64,000 nt of DNA from NCBI RefSeq assembly GCF_001766675.1, contig NZ_MJLT01000034.1, forward strand, positions 248,001-312,000, given 5' to 3'. Positions 1 to 8,246 of this stretch are shown here, in pieces. Under the pieces are notes generated by a model. That model was not told where the DNA came from. It worked only from the letters and a program-made list of their open reading frames with translations, and did not search any database. Within the stretch, counting starts at the first letter, position 1. Each line of letters starts with the position of its first letter. Position numbers and translations under genes: made by a program. The DNA comes from Arthrobacter sp. SW1 (GTDB taxonomy: Bacteria > Actinomycetota > Actinomycetes > Actinomycetales > Micrococcaceae).

Positions 1-321
1 CCGCAGGGTCTGCAGGCTGGAGGCGCAGAAGCGGTTGACCGTCACGGCCGGGACGTAGTCGAGTCCGCACAGGATGGAGACTACGCGGGCCATGTTGGAG
101 CCTGCCTCGCCGCTGGGTTCCGCGCAGCCCAGATACAGGTCGTCCAGCCCGGACCATTGGTCCATGCCGAGGCCCGCGCCGGCGTCGAACCCCGGGATCT
201 TCGCCAGCGCGGCGGTGACCATCGCGGCGGCGAGGTCGTCCGGGCGCTCGTCCTTGAGGGATCCTTTGAAGGCCCGGCCGATCGGGCTGCGGGCCATGGA
301 CACAATGACAGCCTCAGTCAT
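1..321 (-). CDS. Thiolase (acetyl-CoA C-acyltransferase), N-terminal part
   Basis: This is the first 107 codons of a thiolase; the rest lies beyond the window edge. Thiolases condense or cleave acyl-CoA in beta-oxidation or related pathways in the cytosol. The protein begins MTEAVIVSMARSPIGRAFKG, the usual start of the family, and reaches NRFCASSLQT, whose cysteine is the acyl-accepting nucleophile. The ATG start lies 57 nt downstream of the galK stop on the same strand, so read-through from the galactose genes is possible. Without the C-terminal half, which carries the second catalytic cysteine and histidine, biosynthetic and degradative subtypes cannot be separated. Confidence 0.9.
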   Translation of the reverse strand, partial: MTEAVIVSMARSPIGRAFKGSLKDERPDDLAAAMVTAALAKIPGFDAGAGLGMDQWSGLDDLYLGCAEPSGEAGSNMARVVSILCGLDYVPAVTVNRFCASSLQTLR

Positions 322-378
322 GGCCACAGCTTACGCCCGCGGCCACGGCGCCAGGACAGCCGGGCCAGGACGGTCAGG

Positions 379-1536
379 TCAGGACAGCCGGGTGGCACCG
401 GCCGCGGGGGTAACCGTGAAGATGTCCGGCGCTGTGAAGCCGGCATCCAGGAAGGACCGCGCGACGGCGTCGCGCACCTGCTGCTCCAATCCCACCGGAG
501 TCAGGGCGATCGCCGAGCCGCCAAAGCCGCCGCCGGTCATGCGGGCGCCGATGGCGCCGTGGGACCGCGCAGTATCGACTGCGAGGTCGAGTTCCGGGCA
601 GGAGATTTCGAAGTCGTCGCGCATCGAGGTGTGGCTCGCGTCCAGCAGCCGGCCGATGCTGCCGGCCCCGCCGGCCGCCAGCTGCTTCACCGTCTCCAGG
701 ACGCGTGCGTTCTCCGTGACCACATGCCGCACGCGGCGGAAGGTAATGTCGTCCAGTACGGTGCGGGCGTCGTCGAGCTGCTCCACCGCGAGGTCGCGCA
801 GGGCCGGAACGCCCATGAGCCGGGCGCCCAGCTCGCAGGAGGCACGGCGGGAGGCGTAGCCGCCGTCGGCGTGGGAGTGCGAGACCTTCGTGTCGATCAC
901 CAGCAGCACCAGGCCCGCGGATTCGGCGTCGAAGGGGACCAGCTTCACGCTCTGGTCCCGGCAGTCGAGGAACACGGCCTTGCCCTTGCTGCCGCGCAGG
1001 GAAGCAGACTGGTCCATGATGCCGGTGGGCGCGCCCACGAAGTTGTTCTCGGCCTGCTGCGTTGCCAGGACCATGTCCTCGGCCGCGAGGCCGGCGCCGG
1101 TAATGTCATTGAGGGCGCTGATCACCGCGCATTCGATGGCGTGCGATGAGGACAGGCCGGCGCCAAGGGGAACATCGGAGTCCAGGAGGAGATCGAAGCC
1201 GGGCACCTCGACGCCTCGCTGCCGGAGTGCCCAGACGACGCCCAGCGGGTACTTGCTCCAGCCTTTGATGGAGCCGTCCGCAACGGCCTCGGGAGAGAGC
1301 CCGGACAGCTCCGCCTCCACGATGCCCTGGTCTCCGAAGGTGGACAGCAGCCGCACCTTGGAGTCATGCCGGATCCGGAGGGCCACCTTGGCGGTCTTGT
1401 CGATCGCGAAGGGCAGCACGAATCCTTCGTTGTAGTCCGTATGCTCGCCGATCAGGTTCACGCGCCCCGGAGCCTGCCACACGCCGTCGGGCGCTGCTCC
1501 GAAAGCGTCCTCGAAGCGGACGGTGAGCTCGGTCAT
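379..1536 (-). CDS. galK: Galactokinase
   Basis: Galactokinase (385 aa) phosphorylates galactose at C1 with ATP, the first committed step of the Leloir pathway. The N-terminus carries the galactokinase signature GRVNLIGEHTDYNEGFVLP. The GHMP-kinase phosphate loop reads PLGAGLSSSHAIE, with His where Ala is usual. The C-terminal GHMP motif appears as GGGFGGSAIAL. Length is normal for the family. The ATG overlaps the galT stop by four bases (ATGA), so the two are translationally coupled in a galT-galK operon. Assignment is firm; the histidine in the phosphate loop is the only deviation seen. Confidence 0.96.
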   Translation of the reverse strand: MTELTVRFEDAFGAAPDGVWQAPGRVNLIGEHTDYNEGFVLPFAIDKTAKVALRIRHDSKVRLLSTFGDQGIVEAELSGLSPEAVADGSIKGWSKYPLGVVWALRQRGVEVPGFDLLLDSDVPLGAGLSSSHAIECAVISALNDITGAGLAAEDMVLATQQAENNFVGAPTGIMDQSASLRGSKGKAVFLDCRDQSVKLVPFDAESAGLVLLVIDTKVSHSHADGGYASRRASCELGARLMGVPALRDLAVEQLDDARTVLDDITFRRVRHVVTENARVLETVKQLAAGGAGSIGRLLDASHTSMRDDFEISCPELDLAVDTARSHGAIGARMTGGGFGGSAIALTPVGLEQQVRDAVARSFLDAGFTAPDIFTVTPAAGATRLS

Positions 1537-2687
1537 GCGTGCTTTCCTTCCTGGGGTGCGGCGGTGGCCAGTGCCGGGTCCGCAACCATGCGGAGCCGTT
1601 CGGCCACGGCCTCGGGGGTGGTGTCGTTGATGAAGGCTCCCATGGCGGCTTCTGAACCGGCAAGGAACTTCAGCTTGTCCGCCGCGCGCCGCGGGGACGT
1701 CAGCTGGAGATGGAGCCGGCCGGATTCCCGCAGGCCCGCCACCAGCGGGGCCTGGTGCCATGCGGAGATGTACGGCGTAGGCGTCGGGTACAGGCGGTCC
1801 AGCCGTTTGAGCAGATCCAGGTAGACCACCGTGAGTTCCTCGCGTTCCGCCCCGTCCAGCGCGGCGAGGTCGGGTACGTGGCGATGCGGGACCAAGTGGA
1901 TCTCCAGCGGCCAGCGCGCCGCGAAGGGGACGTAGGCGCTGAAGTGTTCGCCCTCCAGGATCATCCGGCTGCCGTCGTTCTGTTCGGAACGGAGGATCGA
2001 CGCGGCCAGGGACTCCTTGCCGCCGCTGCGTTCGAAATGAGCAGCCGCCGCGGCGGCCAGCACTCCTGCCCGCGGAGTGACGTAGGGGTAGGCGTAGATC
2101 TGCCCGTGCGGGTGGTGCAGCGTGACGCCGATGTCCGCGCCACGGTTCTCGAAGGGGAACACCTGCTTGATGCCTGGCAGCGCGCTCAGGGCTTCGGTGC
2201 GCTGCGCCCAGGCGTCGATCACCGTGCGGGCGCGCTGTTCGCTCAGCTCCGCGAAGGACCCGGTGTGCTGCGGTGTAAATGACACCACTTCGCAGCGGCC
2301 GTAGGCGGGTGCGCTGAGCCCCCATCCGCTGTGCTCCGGTGCGCCGGCATGCGGGAGTTCGCCCGTGACCGGCCCCAGCGAGGGGAAACGGTTTTCGAAG
2401 ACCACGACGTCGTAATCCGGCGCCGGGATTTCCGAGGGGTTGGCCGGGGTGGTGGGGCAGATGGGGCACTGGTCCGCGGGCGGCAGATGGGTGCGGCTTT
2501 GGCGGTGGGCGGCGACCGCCACCCAGTCTCCGCTCAGGGCGTCGAAGCGGACTTCGCCGGGCTCGGCGCGGGGCGGCAGATCCCGGTTATCCACCAGGGT
2601 GGCGGGATCCCGCGGGAGCGTGCCGGCGTCGTCGAAATACAGCAGCTCGCGGCCGTCGGCGAGGAGGGTGCGGCTAAGGCGGGTCAT
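1533..2687 (-). CDS. galT: Galactose-1-phosphate uridylyltransferase
   Basis: GalT (384 aa) exchanges UMP between UDP-glucose and galactose-1-phosphate, feeding galactose into glucose metabolism. The catalytic HPHGQ stretch, whose second histidine carries the UMP, occurs in LHHPHGQIYAYPY. An N-terminal CPICP motif fits the metal-binding cysteines of the family. The chosen ATG gives MTRLSRTLL; a slightly longer reading is possible but has no support. It is the first gene of the leftward galactose operon and overlaps galK by four bases. Its promoter must lie in the short AT-rich gap shared with the divergent epimerase. Confidence 0.95.
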   Translation of the reverse strand: MTRLSRTLLADGRELLYFDDAGTLPRDPATLVDNRDLPPRAEPGEVRFDALSGDWVAVAAHRQSRTHLPPADQCPICPTTPANPSEIPAPDYDVVVFENRFPSLGPVTGELPHAGAPEHSGWGLSAPAYGRCEVVSFTPQHTGSFAELSEQRARTVIDAWAQRTEALSALPGIKQVFPFENRGADIGVTLHHPHGQIYAYPYVTPRAGVLAAAAAAHFERSGGKESLAASILRSEQNDGSRMILEGEHFSAYVPFAARWPLEIHLVPHRHVPDLAALDGAEREELTVVYLDLLKRLDRLYPTPTPYISAWHQAPLVAGLRESGRLHLQLTSPRRAADKLKFLAGSEAAMGAFINDTTPEAVAERLRMVADPALATAAPQEGKHA

Positions 2688-2710
2688 GCGACAATCATCC
2701 CACAACTGAC

Positions 2711-2744
2711 CAAAAGAGCAAATTAATTAACAAAACATCACATT
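2711..2744. promoter_or_regulatory. Direct-repeat operator candidate in the galT/epimerase gap
   Basis: The 70-bp gap between galT and the divergent epimerase is strikingly AT-rich in a GC-rich genome. Two 14-nt direct repeats starting at 2711 (CAAAAGAGCAAATT) and 2731 (CAAAACATCACATT) match at 11 of 14 positions and are spaced exactly 20 bp, two helical turns. That arrangement suits a sugar-responsive repressor such as a DeoR-family protein. No regulator gene lies beside it, so the regulator identity is inference. Confidence 0.5.
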
Positions 2745-2757
2745 TTGGGGTGGGGCG

Positions 2758-3714
2758 ATGAAGTACGGTTATGCCATGCCTACCGAGACCGCCGGTGTTG
2801 AGACCGAATCCCGCCGCTTCGCCAGCGGCCGCCAGTACGAAATCCGCCGGGGCGACGCGCTCGCCCTCGTCACCGAACTGGCCGCGGGCCTGCGCCTGTT
2901 CAGCCGCGGCGGCGTGCAGCTGACCGAAAGCTATGCCGACGACGTACTTCCGCCCGGCGCCACCGGCATCACCCTGGCCCCCTGGGCAAACCGTGTGGAG
3001 GGCGGCGTCTGGTACCTGGACGGCACCAAGCAGCAACTGGACATCACCGAGGTGGGCCGCAACAACGCCAGCCACGGCCTGCTGCGGAACGCCTCCTACG
3101 CCTTGGTGGACGAAGACGAATTCTCCGTCACGCTCGAGTCCGTGATTTTCCCGCAGCACGGCTACCCCTTCCTGGCCCGCCACCGAGTGCGCTACGGGAT
3201 CGACGCCGAACTCGCGCTCCGGGTCTCCCAGACCCTCATCAACGACTCCCATGCCAAGGCCCCCTTCGTGCTCGGCGCCCATCCGTACCTGCGGATCGGG
3301 GACACCGCTCCCGAAGAACTCAGCCTTACCGTCAAGGCCGCCACCCGGCTCGTGGCTGACGAACGCCTTATCCCGCGCAGTACGGCGCCCGCGGACGGCG
3401 TGTTCGCGCTCGCCGGGGGTGCCGCCGTCGCGGAGCTGGACATCGACGTCGCCTATACGGACCTGGAGTTCGACGGCGGCGTAGCCCGCCATGTGCTCAG
3501 CGCGCCGGACGGGCGCAGCGTCACGCTCGAACAGGACGAGAGCTGCGCCTACGTCCATGTGTTCGTCACCAGCGGCTTCCCCGGGCGGAGCAAGGCGGTG
3601 GCGATCGAGCCGATGACCGGCCCGGCGAACGCCTTCAACTCGGGCGATGGCCTGCGTTGGCTGGAACCGGGGGAGTCCTTCACCATGCACTGGGGCATCT
3701 CGGCGCAGCTCTGA
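2758..3714 (+). CDS. Aldose 1-epimerase (galactose mutarotase family)
   Basis: This 318-aa protein belongs to the aldose 1-epimerase family, which interconverts alpha and beta anomers of hexoses such as galactose before GalK acts. Family features include NNASHGLLRNASY in the N-terminal third and FVLGAHPYLRIG centrally, holding the histidines used for proton transfer. The ATG at 2758 follows a run of G residues; an alternative ATG at 2776 would remove six residues and cannot be excluded. It is divergent from galT-galK, so one control region can serve import-side mutarotation and phosphorylation together. The substrate is inferred from this context. Confidence 0.9.
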   Translation: MKYGYAMPTETAGVETESRRFASGRQYEIRRGDALALVTELAAGLRLFSRGGVQLTESYADDVLPPGATGITLAPWANRVEGGVWYLDGTKQQLDITEVGRNNASHGLLRNASYALVDEDEFSVTLESVIFPQHGYPFLARHRVRYGIDAELALRVSQTLINDSHAKAPFVLGAHPYLRIGDTAPEELSLTVKAATRLVADERLIPRSTAPADGVFALAGGAAVAELDIDVAYTDLEFDGGVARHVLSAPDGRSVTLEQDESCAYVHVFVTSGFPGRSKAVAIEPMTGPANAFNSGDGLRWLEPGESFTMHWGISAQL

Positions 3715-3793
3715 CCGGGGCCCAGTGGCGTGGAGCGTCCCCTTCCGGGCGCGGTGGTTTCCCATTGCAAGCATGCTGGGGAATTATGGGGGC

Positions 3794-5128
3794 ATGACGC
3801 CGACACCTGACGCCACACCGCAGCTTCCTCCCGCCCGTCCCGTCGTGGTTCCTGCCCGGCTTTCCGAGCAGCAGCTTGCCCAGGACATCCCCTACGGGGT
3901 GCGGATCGCCGCGGCCTGGGCCTGGCGGCTCGGGCTGATCCTGCTGGTGGGCGGTGCCCTCATCTGGCTCCTGTCCAAGGTCAGCTTCCTCATCATTCCG
4001 GTGATGGTCGCTTCCCTGCTCGCCGGCCTCCTGCATCCAGTGGTCGTCTGGCTGCGCAAGGCCATGCCGCAGGGCGCCGCCGTCGCGCTCACGGTGGTGG
4101 GCTTCATCGGCCTGATCGCCGGCGCGCTCGCGCTTGTGGGGCGGCAGCTCGCCACAGGTTTCGGTGAGCTCTGGCACCAGGCCCTCGCCGGCATCCAGCA
4201 GGTGCAATCCTGGCTGGCCGACGGTCCGCTGCACCTCACGGCGGACCAGATGGACCAGTACATCGAGGACGCCGTCAACGCGCTGCAGAACAACAGCAGC
4301 AGCATCCTCAGCGGCGCCCTGTCCTTCGGCAGCACCGCCGGCCATTTCGCTGCCGGGCTGGTGCTGGCACTCTTCATCCTGATCTTCTTCCTGCTGGAAG
4401 GCTCGCGGATCTGGAGCTTCCTAGTGCGGCTGCTCCCCAAGCGGGCGCGGGCCGCCACGGACGGCGCGGGCCGCCGGGGCTGGGCCTCCATGGTCAGTTA
4501 CGTGCGCATCCAGATGTTCGTGGCCTTCGTGGACGCGGTGGGCATCGGAGTGGGTGCGGCCATCATCCAGGTTCCGCTGGCGCTGCCCCTGGGCGTGCTC
4601 GTCTTCATCGGCTCATTCATTCCCGTGGTCGGTGCCCTGGTCACCGGCGCCATCGCTGTGCTGCTGGCCCTCGTGGCCAACGGGTGGGTGAACGCCCTGA
4701 TCATGCTGGGCATCGTGCTCCTGGTGCAGCAGCTGGAAAGCCACATCCTGCAGCCGATCGTCATGGGCAAGGCAGTTTCGCTGCACCCCGTGGCCGTGAT
4801 CCTCTCGGTGGCTGCCGGATCCTACCTCGCCGGAATCCCGGGCGCGCTCTTCGCGGTTCCGCTGCTGGCCGTAGCAAATACGGCGGTTCGCTATATTGCC
4901 GCGCGGACGTGGGAACATGATGAAGGACTATCGGCTTCCTACAGGGAAGCCGGGGCTGAGGTGCAGGATCCGGACCAGGATCCCAACATCAAGGAAACCC
5001 GGCCCGCCGGTGCGCACTCCGCGCACGATGGCACGTCCGTACGCGGCAAGGATGCCGCAGGCCATGACGCGGCCGCCCCGGCAAGCTCCAAGCAGGCCCC
5101 GGCAGCCGATACCGACAAAGGAGAGTAA
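3794..5128 (+). CDS. AI-2E family transporter (YhhQ/PerM type permease)
   Basis: This 444-aa multi-pass membrane protein belongs to the AI-2E/PerM family, whose members export small molecules; the autoinducer role was shown only for a few. After a 50-residue cytoplasmic N-terminus come hydrophobic segments beginning LGLILLVGGALIWLL, a central soluble part, then the conserved late membrane block with FIGSFIPVVGALVTG and QQLESHILQPIVMG. The C-terminal 60 residues are charged and low in complexity. The ATG at 3794 has a G-rich stretch before it; an in-frame ATG at 3773 is a less likely start. It lies 3 nt upstream of ilvA, so the two probably share a transcript. Substrate unknown. Confidence 0.88.
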   Translation: MTPTPDATPQLPPARPVVVPARLSEQQLAQDIPYGVRIAAAWAWRLGLILLVGGALIWLLSKVSFLIIPVMVASLLAGLLHPVVVWLRKAMPQGAAVALTVVGFIGLIAGALALVGRQLATGFGELWHQALAGIQQVQSWLADGPLHLTADQMDQYIEDAVNALQNNSSSILSGALSFGSTAGHFAAGLVLALFILIFFLLEGSRIWSFLVRLLPKRARAATDGAGRRGWASMVSYVRIQMFVAFVDAVGIGVGAAIIQVPLALPLGVLVFIGSFIPVVGALVTGAIAVLLALVANGWVNALIMLGIVLLVQQLESHILQPIVMGKAVSLHPVAVILSVAAGSYLAGIPGALFAVPLLAVANTAVRYIAARTWEHDEGLSASYREAGAEVQDPDQDPNIKETRPAGAHSAHDGTSVRGKDAAGHDAAAPASSKQAPAADTDKGE

Positions 5129-5131
5129 TCC

Positions 5132-6370
5132 GTGAACACCCTCGAAACCCTGCCCGTCACCCTGGACGATGTCCTTAAGGCGCAGGAGCTGCTCGAGGGC
5201 ATTATTACCCGGACTCCGATCGAAACCTCCCGGGCACTGGGCGCCATGGTGGGCGGCGAAGCGTTCTTCAAGTGCGAAAACCTGCAGCGCGCCGGCTCCT
5301 TCAAGGTCCGCGGCGCCTATGTGCGCATGGCCCGGCTCTCGGCCGAGGAAAAGGCCCGCGGCGTTGTCGCCGCCTCGGCCGGCAACCACGCCCAGGGCGT
5401 GGCCGTCGCCGCAAAGAGCCTGGGCATCAAGGCGCGGATCTATATGCCGCTCGGCGTCGCGCTGCCCAAGCTTGCCGCCACCCGCAGCCACGGCGCCGAA
5501 GTGGTGCTCCACGGCCACAACGTGGACGAGGCCCTCGCCGAAGCCCAGCGCTACGCGGACGAAAGCGGAGCAGTGTTCGTGCACCCCTTCGACAACGTCG
5601 ACGTCGTGGCCGGCCAGGGCACCATCGGCCTGGAAATCCTCGAACAGGTTCCTGACGTGGACACCATCGTGATGGGCGTCGGCGGCGGCGGCCTGCTGGC
5701 GGGCGTCGCGGTGGCCATCAAAGCCAAGGCCAAGGAACTTGGTCGCGAAATCCGGATCATCGGCGTCCAGGCCGAAAACGCCGCAGCGTACCCGCCCTCG
5801 CTCGCCGCGGACGCCCTGGTGCCGCTCAAGAAGGTGTCCACCATGGCAGACGGCATCGCCGTCGGACGTCCCGGGCAGCTGCCGTTCAGCATCATCCGCG
5901 AGCTGGTTGACGACGTCGTGACCGTCAGCGAAGACTCGCTCGCCAGGGCCCTGATCTTCCTGCTGGAACGCGCCAAAATGGTGGTGGAGCCCGCCGGTGC
6001 CGTGGGCGTGGCTGCCCTCATGGACGGCACCATCGAGAACCCGGGCAAGGTGGCCGTGGTCCTCTCCGGCGGCAACATCGACCCCATGCTCATGCTGAAG
6101 GTGATCCAGCGCGGCCTCTCGGCGGCCGGCCGCTTCATGACCGTGCGCATGATGCTCGATGACCGCCCCGGTTCGCTGGCGACCATTGCCCGCATCATCG
6201 CCGAGAACGACGCCAACGTCACCGGCCTGGACCACACCCGGGTGGGCGGCGCCATCAGCATGGGTGACGTCTCCATCACCATCAACCTGGAAACCAAGGG
6301 CCACGAACACGGCGAGCAGGTGCTCGGCGCACTCCGGGCCGAGGGCTTCCAGCCGATCGTGGTGCACTGA
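5132..6370 (+). CDS. ilvA: Threonine ammonia-lyase
   Basis: This 412-aa PLP enzyme deaminates threonine to 2-oxobutyrate, the precursor of isoleucine. The PLP lysine lies in RAGSFKVRGAY, the phosphate-binding glycine loop is VGGGGLLAG, and SAGNHAQGVA is the usual substrate loop. The C-terminal 80 residues (RMMLDDRPGSLATIARII onward) form an ACT-like domain, as in the shorter ACT-containing form rather than the two-domain biosynthetic E. coli IlvA. The GTG start is well placed after AAAGGAG at 5117-5123. No other branched-chain amino-acid genes are nearby, so a catabolic role is also possible. Confidence 0.94.
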   Translation: MNTLETLPVTLDDVLKAQELLEGIITRTPIETSRALGAMVGGEAFFKCENLQRAGSFKVRGAYVRMARLSAEEKARGVVAASAGNHAQGVAVAAKSLGIKARIYMPLGVALPKLAATRSHGAEVVLHGHNVDEALAEAQRYADESGAVFVHPFDNVDVVAGQGTIGLEILEQVPDVDTIVMGVGGGGLLAGVAVAIKAKAKELGREIRIIGVQAENAAAYPPSLAADALVPLKKVSTMADGIAVGRPGQLPFSIIRELVDDVVTVSEDSLARALIFLLERAKMVVEPAGAVGVAALMDGTIENPGKVAVVLSGGNIDPMLMLKVIQRGLSAAGRFMTVRMMLDDRPGSLATIARIIAENDANVTGLDHTRVGGAISMGDVSITINLETKGHEHGEQVLGALRAEGFQPIVVH

Positions 6371-6381
6371 CGGCGGCCCCC

Positions 6382-6987
6382 ATGGACTACCTCGGCGGCA
6401 GGGTGCCGGAGTCGGTTCCGGACAAGGAACCCCTTGCGGTGCGTGCCAAGGGCGGACTGCTGCTGATGGGCGGCTTCGTGGCCGTGCTCGCTGTCATTGA
6501 GCTCATCAACACCCTGTTCCTGCATGGACTCAACAGGACCTTCGGCCTCCGGCCACGCAGCGCGGACGGCGTGCTGGACATCTTTACGTTTCCGCTGCTG
6601 CACGCCAGCTTCGGGCACCTGCTCTCCAACGCGCTGCCGCTGATCATCTTCGGCTTCCTGGTGTTCCTCTCCGGGCTGCGCGTCTTCCTGACCACCGTGG
6701 CCCTGAGCTGGCTGGGTTCCGGGCTCGTGGTCTGGCTGATCGGCGGGGGAGTCACCGTGGGCGCATCCGGGCTGGTGTTCGGCCTGTTCGCTTTCCTGCT
6801 GGTGCGCGGTGTCCTGAACCGCAGCTGGTGGCAGACGCTGCTTTCGGTGGTGTTGTTCCTGGTCTATGGCGGCATCCTCTTCGGGGTGCTACCGAACATG
6901 ATGAGCACGGTGTCCTGGCAGGCGCACCTGGGCGGGGCCGCCGGCGGCGTCCTCGCGGCGGTGCTGCTCAGGCCGAAAGAGGCTTAA
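6382..6987 (+). CDS. Rhomboid family intramembrane serine protease
   Basis: This 201-aa integral membrane protein has the rhomboid core. The catalytic serine is in GASGLVFG (Ser129) and the partner histidine in SWQAHLGGAAGG (His182). HASFGHLLSN at 74-83 matches the conserved loop and helix 2. About six membrane segments are visible. Rhomboids cleave transmembrane substrates inside the lipid bilayer; the substrate here is unknown. It begins 11 nt after ilvA and ends just before a strong terminator, so it is probably the last gene of an AI-2E permease-ilvA-rhomboid unit. Both catalytic residues are present, so it should be an active protease rather than a pseudorhomboid. Confidence 0.93.
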   Translation: MDYLGGRVPESVPDKEPLAVRAKGGLLLMGGFVAVLAVIELINTLFLHGLNRTFGLRPRSADGVLDIFTFPLLHASFGHLLSNALPLIIFGFLVFLSGLRVFLTTVALSWLGSGLVVWLIGGGVTVGASGLVFGLFAFLLVRGVLNRSWWQTLLSVVLFLVYGGILFGVLPNMMSTVSWQAHLGGAAGGVLAAVLLRPKEA

Positions 6988-6992
6988 AGCGC

Positions 6993-7028
6993 GACGCCGG
7001 CCCTCCCGCGAAAGGGAGGGCCGGCGTC
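6993..7028. terminator. Bidirectional terminator between rhomboid gene and greA
   Basis: A perfect 15-bp stem (6993-7007 with 7014-7028) closes a 6-nt loop (GCGAAA). It lies between the ends of two convergent genes, so it can stop transcription from both sides. No long U tract follows, which is common for actinobacterial terminators. Confidence 0.88.
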
Positions 7029-7044
7029 GTATGTTAACGGCTGC

Positions 7045-7539
7045 TTAGCCGGTGAACGGCTTGGCGGAGACGATCTCCACCGCGATTTCCTTGCCGTTGG
7101 GGGCGGTGTAGCTGAGCTTGTCGCCCTCCTTGTGGCCCATGATCGCGACGCCGAGCGGGGACTTTTCGCTGAAGACGTCCAGATCGGAGTCGCCGGCGAT
7201 TTCGCGGGAGCCGAGCAGGAAGGTTTCCTCGTCGCCGGCGATGCGGGCAACCACGATCATGCCGGGTTCGACGATTCCGTCGTCGGCCGGAGCCTCGCCC
7301 ACCTGGGCATCGCGCAGCAGCACGGTGAGCTGGCGGATGCGGGCCTCAATCTTGCCCTGCTCTTCCTTGGCGGCGTGGTAGCCGCCGTTTTCCTTCAGGT
7401 CGCCTTCCTGGCGGGCAGCTTCGATCTTCTGGACGATCTCCGCGCGGCCGGCCCCGGACAGGTGCTCCAGTTCGGCCTTCAGGCGGTCATATGCGTCCTG
7501 GGTAAGCCACGCTGCAGTTGCGCTGTTGGTGGTAGACAC
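7045..7539 (-). CDS. greA: Transcription elongation factor GreA
   Basis: GreA (164 aa) enters the secondary channel of RNA polymerase and stimulates cleavage of backtracked transcripts. The N-terminal coiled coil is evident (LTQDAYDRLKAELEHLSG onward) and includes the acidic tip region DLKENGGYHAAKEEQG. The C-terminal FKBP-like globular domain ends EIVSAKPFTG. The GTG at 7539 is chosen because AAGGAG sits six bases before it; an earlier ATG would add eight residues without support. DUF4307 follows upstream and mca is divergent beyond it, the order recalled for M. tuberculosis Rv1080c-Rv1082. Confidence 0.96.
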   Translation of the reverse strand: MSTTNSATAAWLTQDAYDRLKAELEHLSGAGRAEIVQKIEAARQEGDLKENGGYHAAKEEQGKIEARIRQLTVLLRDAQVGEAPADDGIVEPGMIVVARIAGDEETFLLGSREIAGDSDLDVFSEKSPLGVAIMGHKEGDKLSYTAPNGKEIAVEIVSAKPFTG

Positions 7540-7691
7540 GGACTTCTCCTTATGGATCTGCAAGCAAAAGACCCCGCCATGGTGGCCACTCGTGGAACTC
7601 AGTAACCAGCTCAGCGGGGTAAAGGTATTGGTCCAGTGTAGTCAATCCTGTGGACAAACCAAAAGCCAAAGGAGTCGCGGGTCACACCTTC

Positions 7692-8147
7692 TCAGTGGCC
7701 GCTGTCCGTGATCCAGCAACCATCCACGACGCCGGAGACTGCTTCGGATTCGGTCCGCAGGGCCAGTCGGTGCACCGTGGTGCGTCCGCCGTCTGCGCCG
7801 TCCTTGGGCTCGTTCGGGCCGATCTCCACGACCTTCCAGCCGACGATCGCGAACTTGGAATCAAGGGCCTTCACCGCGCATTTGGCGGTGGCACCCGGGT
7901 ACTTGGCCACCTGGAAATCCACCTCGATCTGCGTGGCATCCGTGGCGTGGAATCCGATGTCCTTGAAGGTGACCGGGGCCGTGGCGGTGGTGGTGGCGAT
8001 CCAGGCCATGAACCCGATGCCCAGCAGCAGCGCCGCGATGGCCAGGTTCCGCAACCCCTTGCGCCCCAGGCGCCGCTTTTGGGTGCCGTAGCGATTGGCT
8101 AGGCTGGTACTTGCCGGCCGCGCGGTCGAGGGGTCTTCCGAAGTCAC
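7692..8147 (-). CDS. DUF4307 domain membrane-anchored protein
   Basis: This 151-aa protein has a short charged N-terminus, one membrane helix (LAIAALLLGIGFMAWIA, about residues 34-51) and an extracytoplasmic domain with two cysteines (AKCAV and DGCWI) that could pair. This architecture and its place between greA and mca match DUF4307, recalled as Rv1081c in M. tuberculosis. No enzymatic motif is visible and the function is unknown. It is divergent from mca with about 100 bp between them. The constant linkage to mycothiol detoxification in actinobacteria suggests, without proving, an envelope role related to that locus. Confidence 0.82.
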   Translation of the reverse strand: MTSEDPSTARPASTSLANRYGTQKRRLGRKGLRNLAIAALLLGIGFMAWIATTTATAPVTFKDIGFHATDATQIEVDFQVAKYPGATAKCAVKALDSKFAIVGWKVVEIGPNEPKDGADGGRTTVHRLALRTESEAVSGVVDGCWITDSGH

Positions 8148-8246
8148 CCGTCCAGTTTAGTGCGCTTCCGGCGGCTCCCTTGCATCAGCCCAACGCCTTG
8201 CCGGCAGCACCCCCGCCGGCAGCACAGAAAGAGGAATGTCCGAAGG

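Noticed and set aside
4928..6367. Open frame on the - strand opposite ilvA
   Set aside because: Entirely covered by ilvA, which has complete PLP motifs; the product is His/Gly/Asp-rich with no domain.
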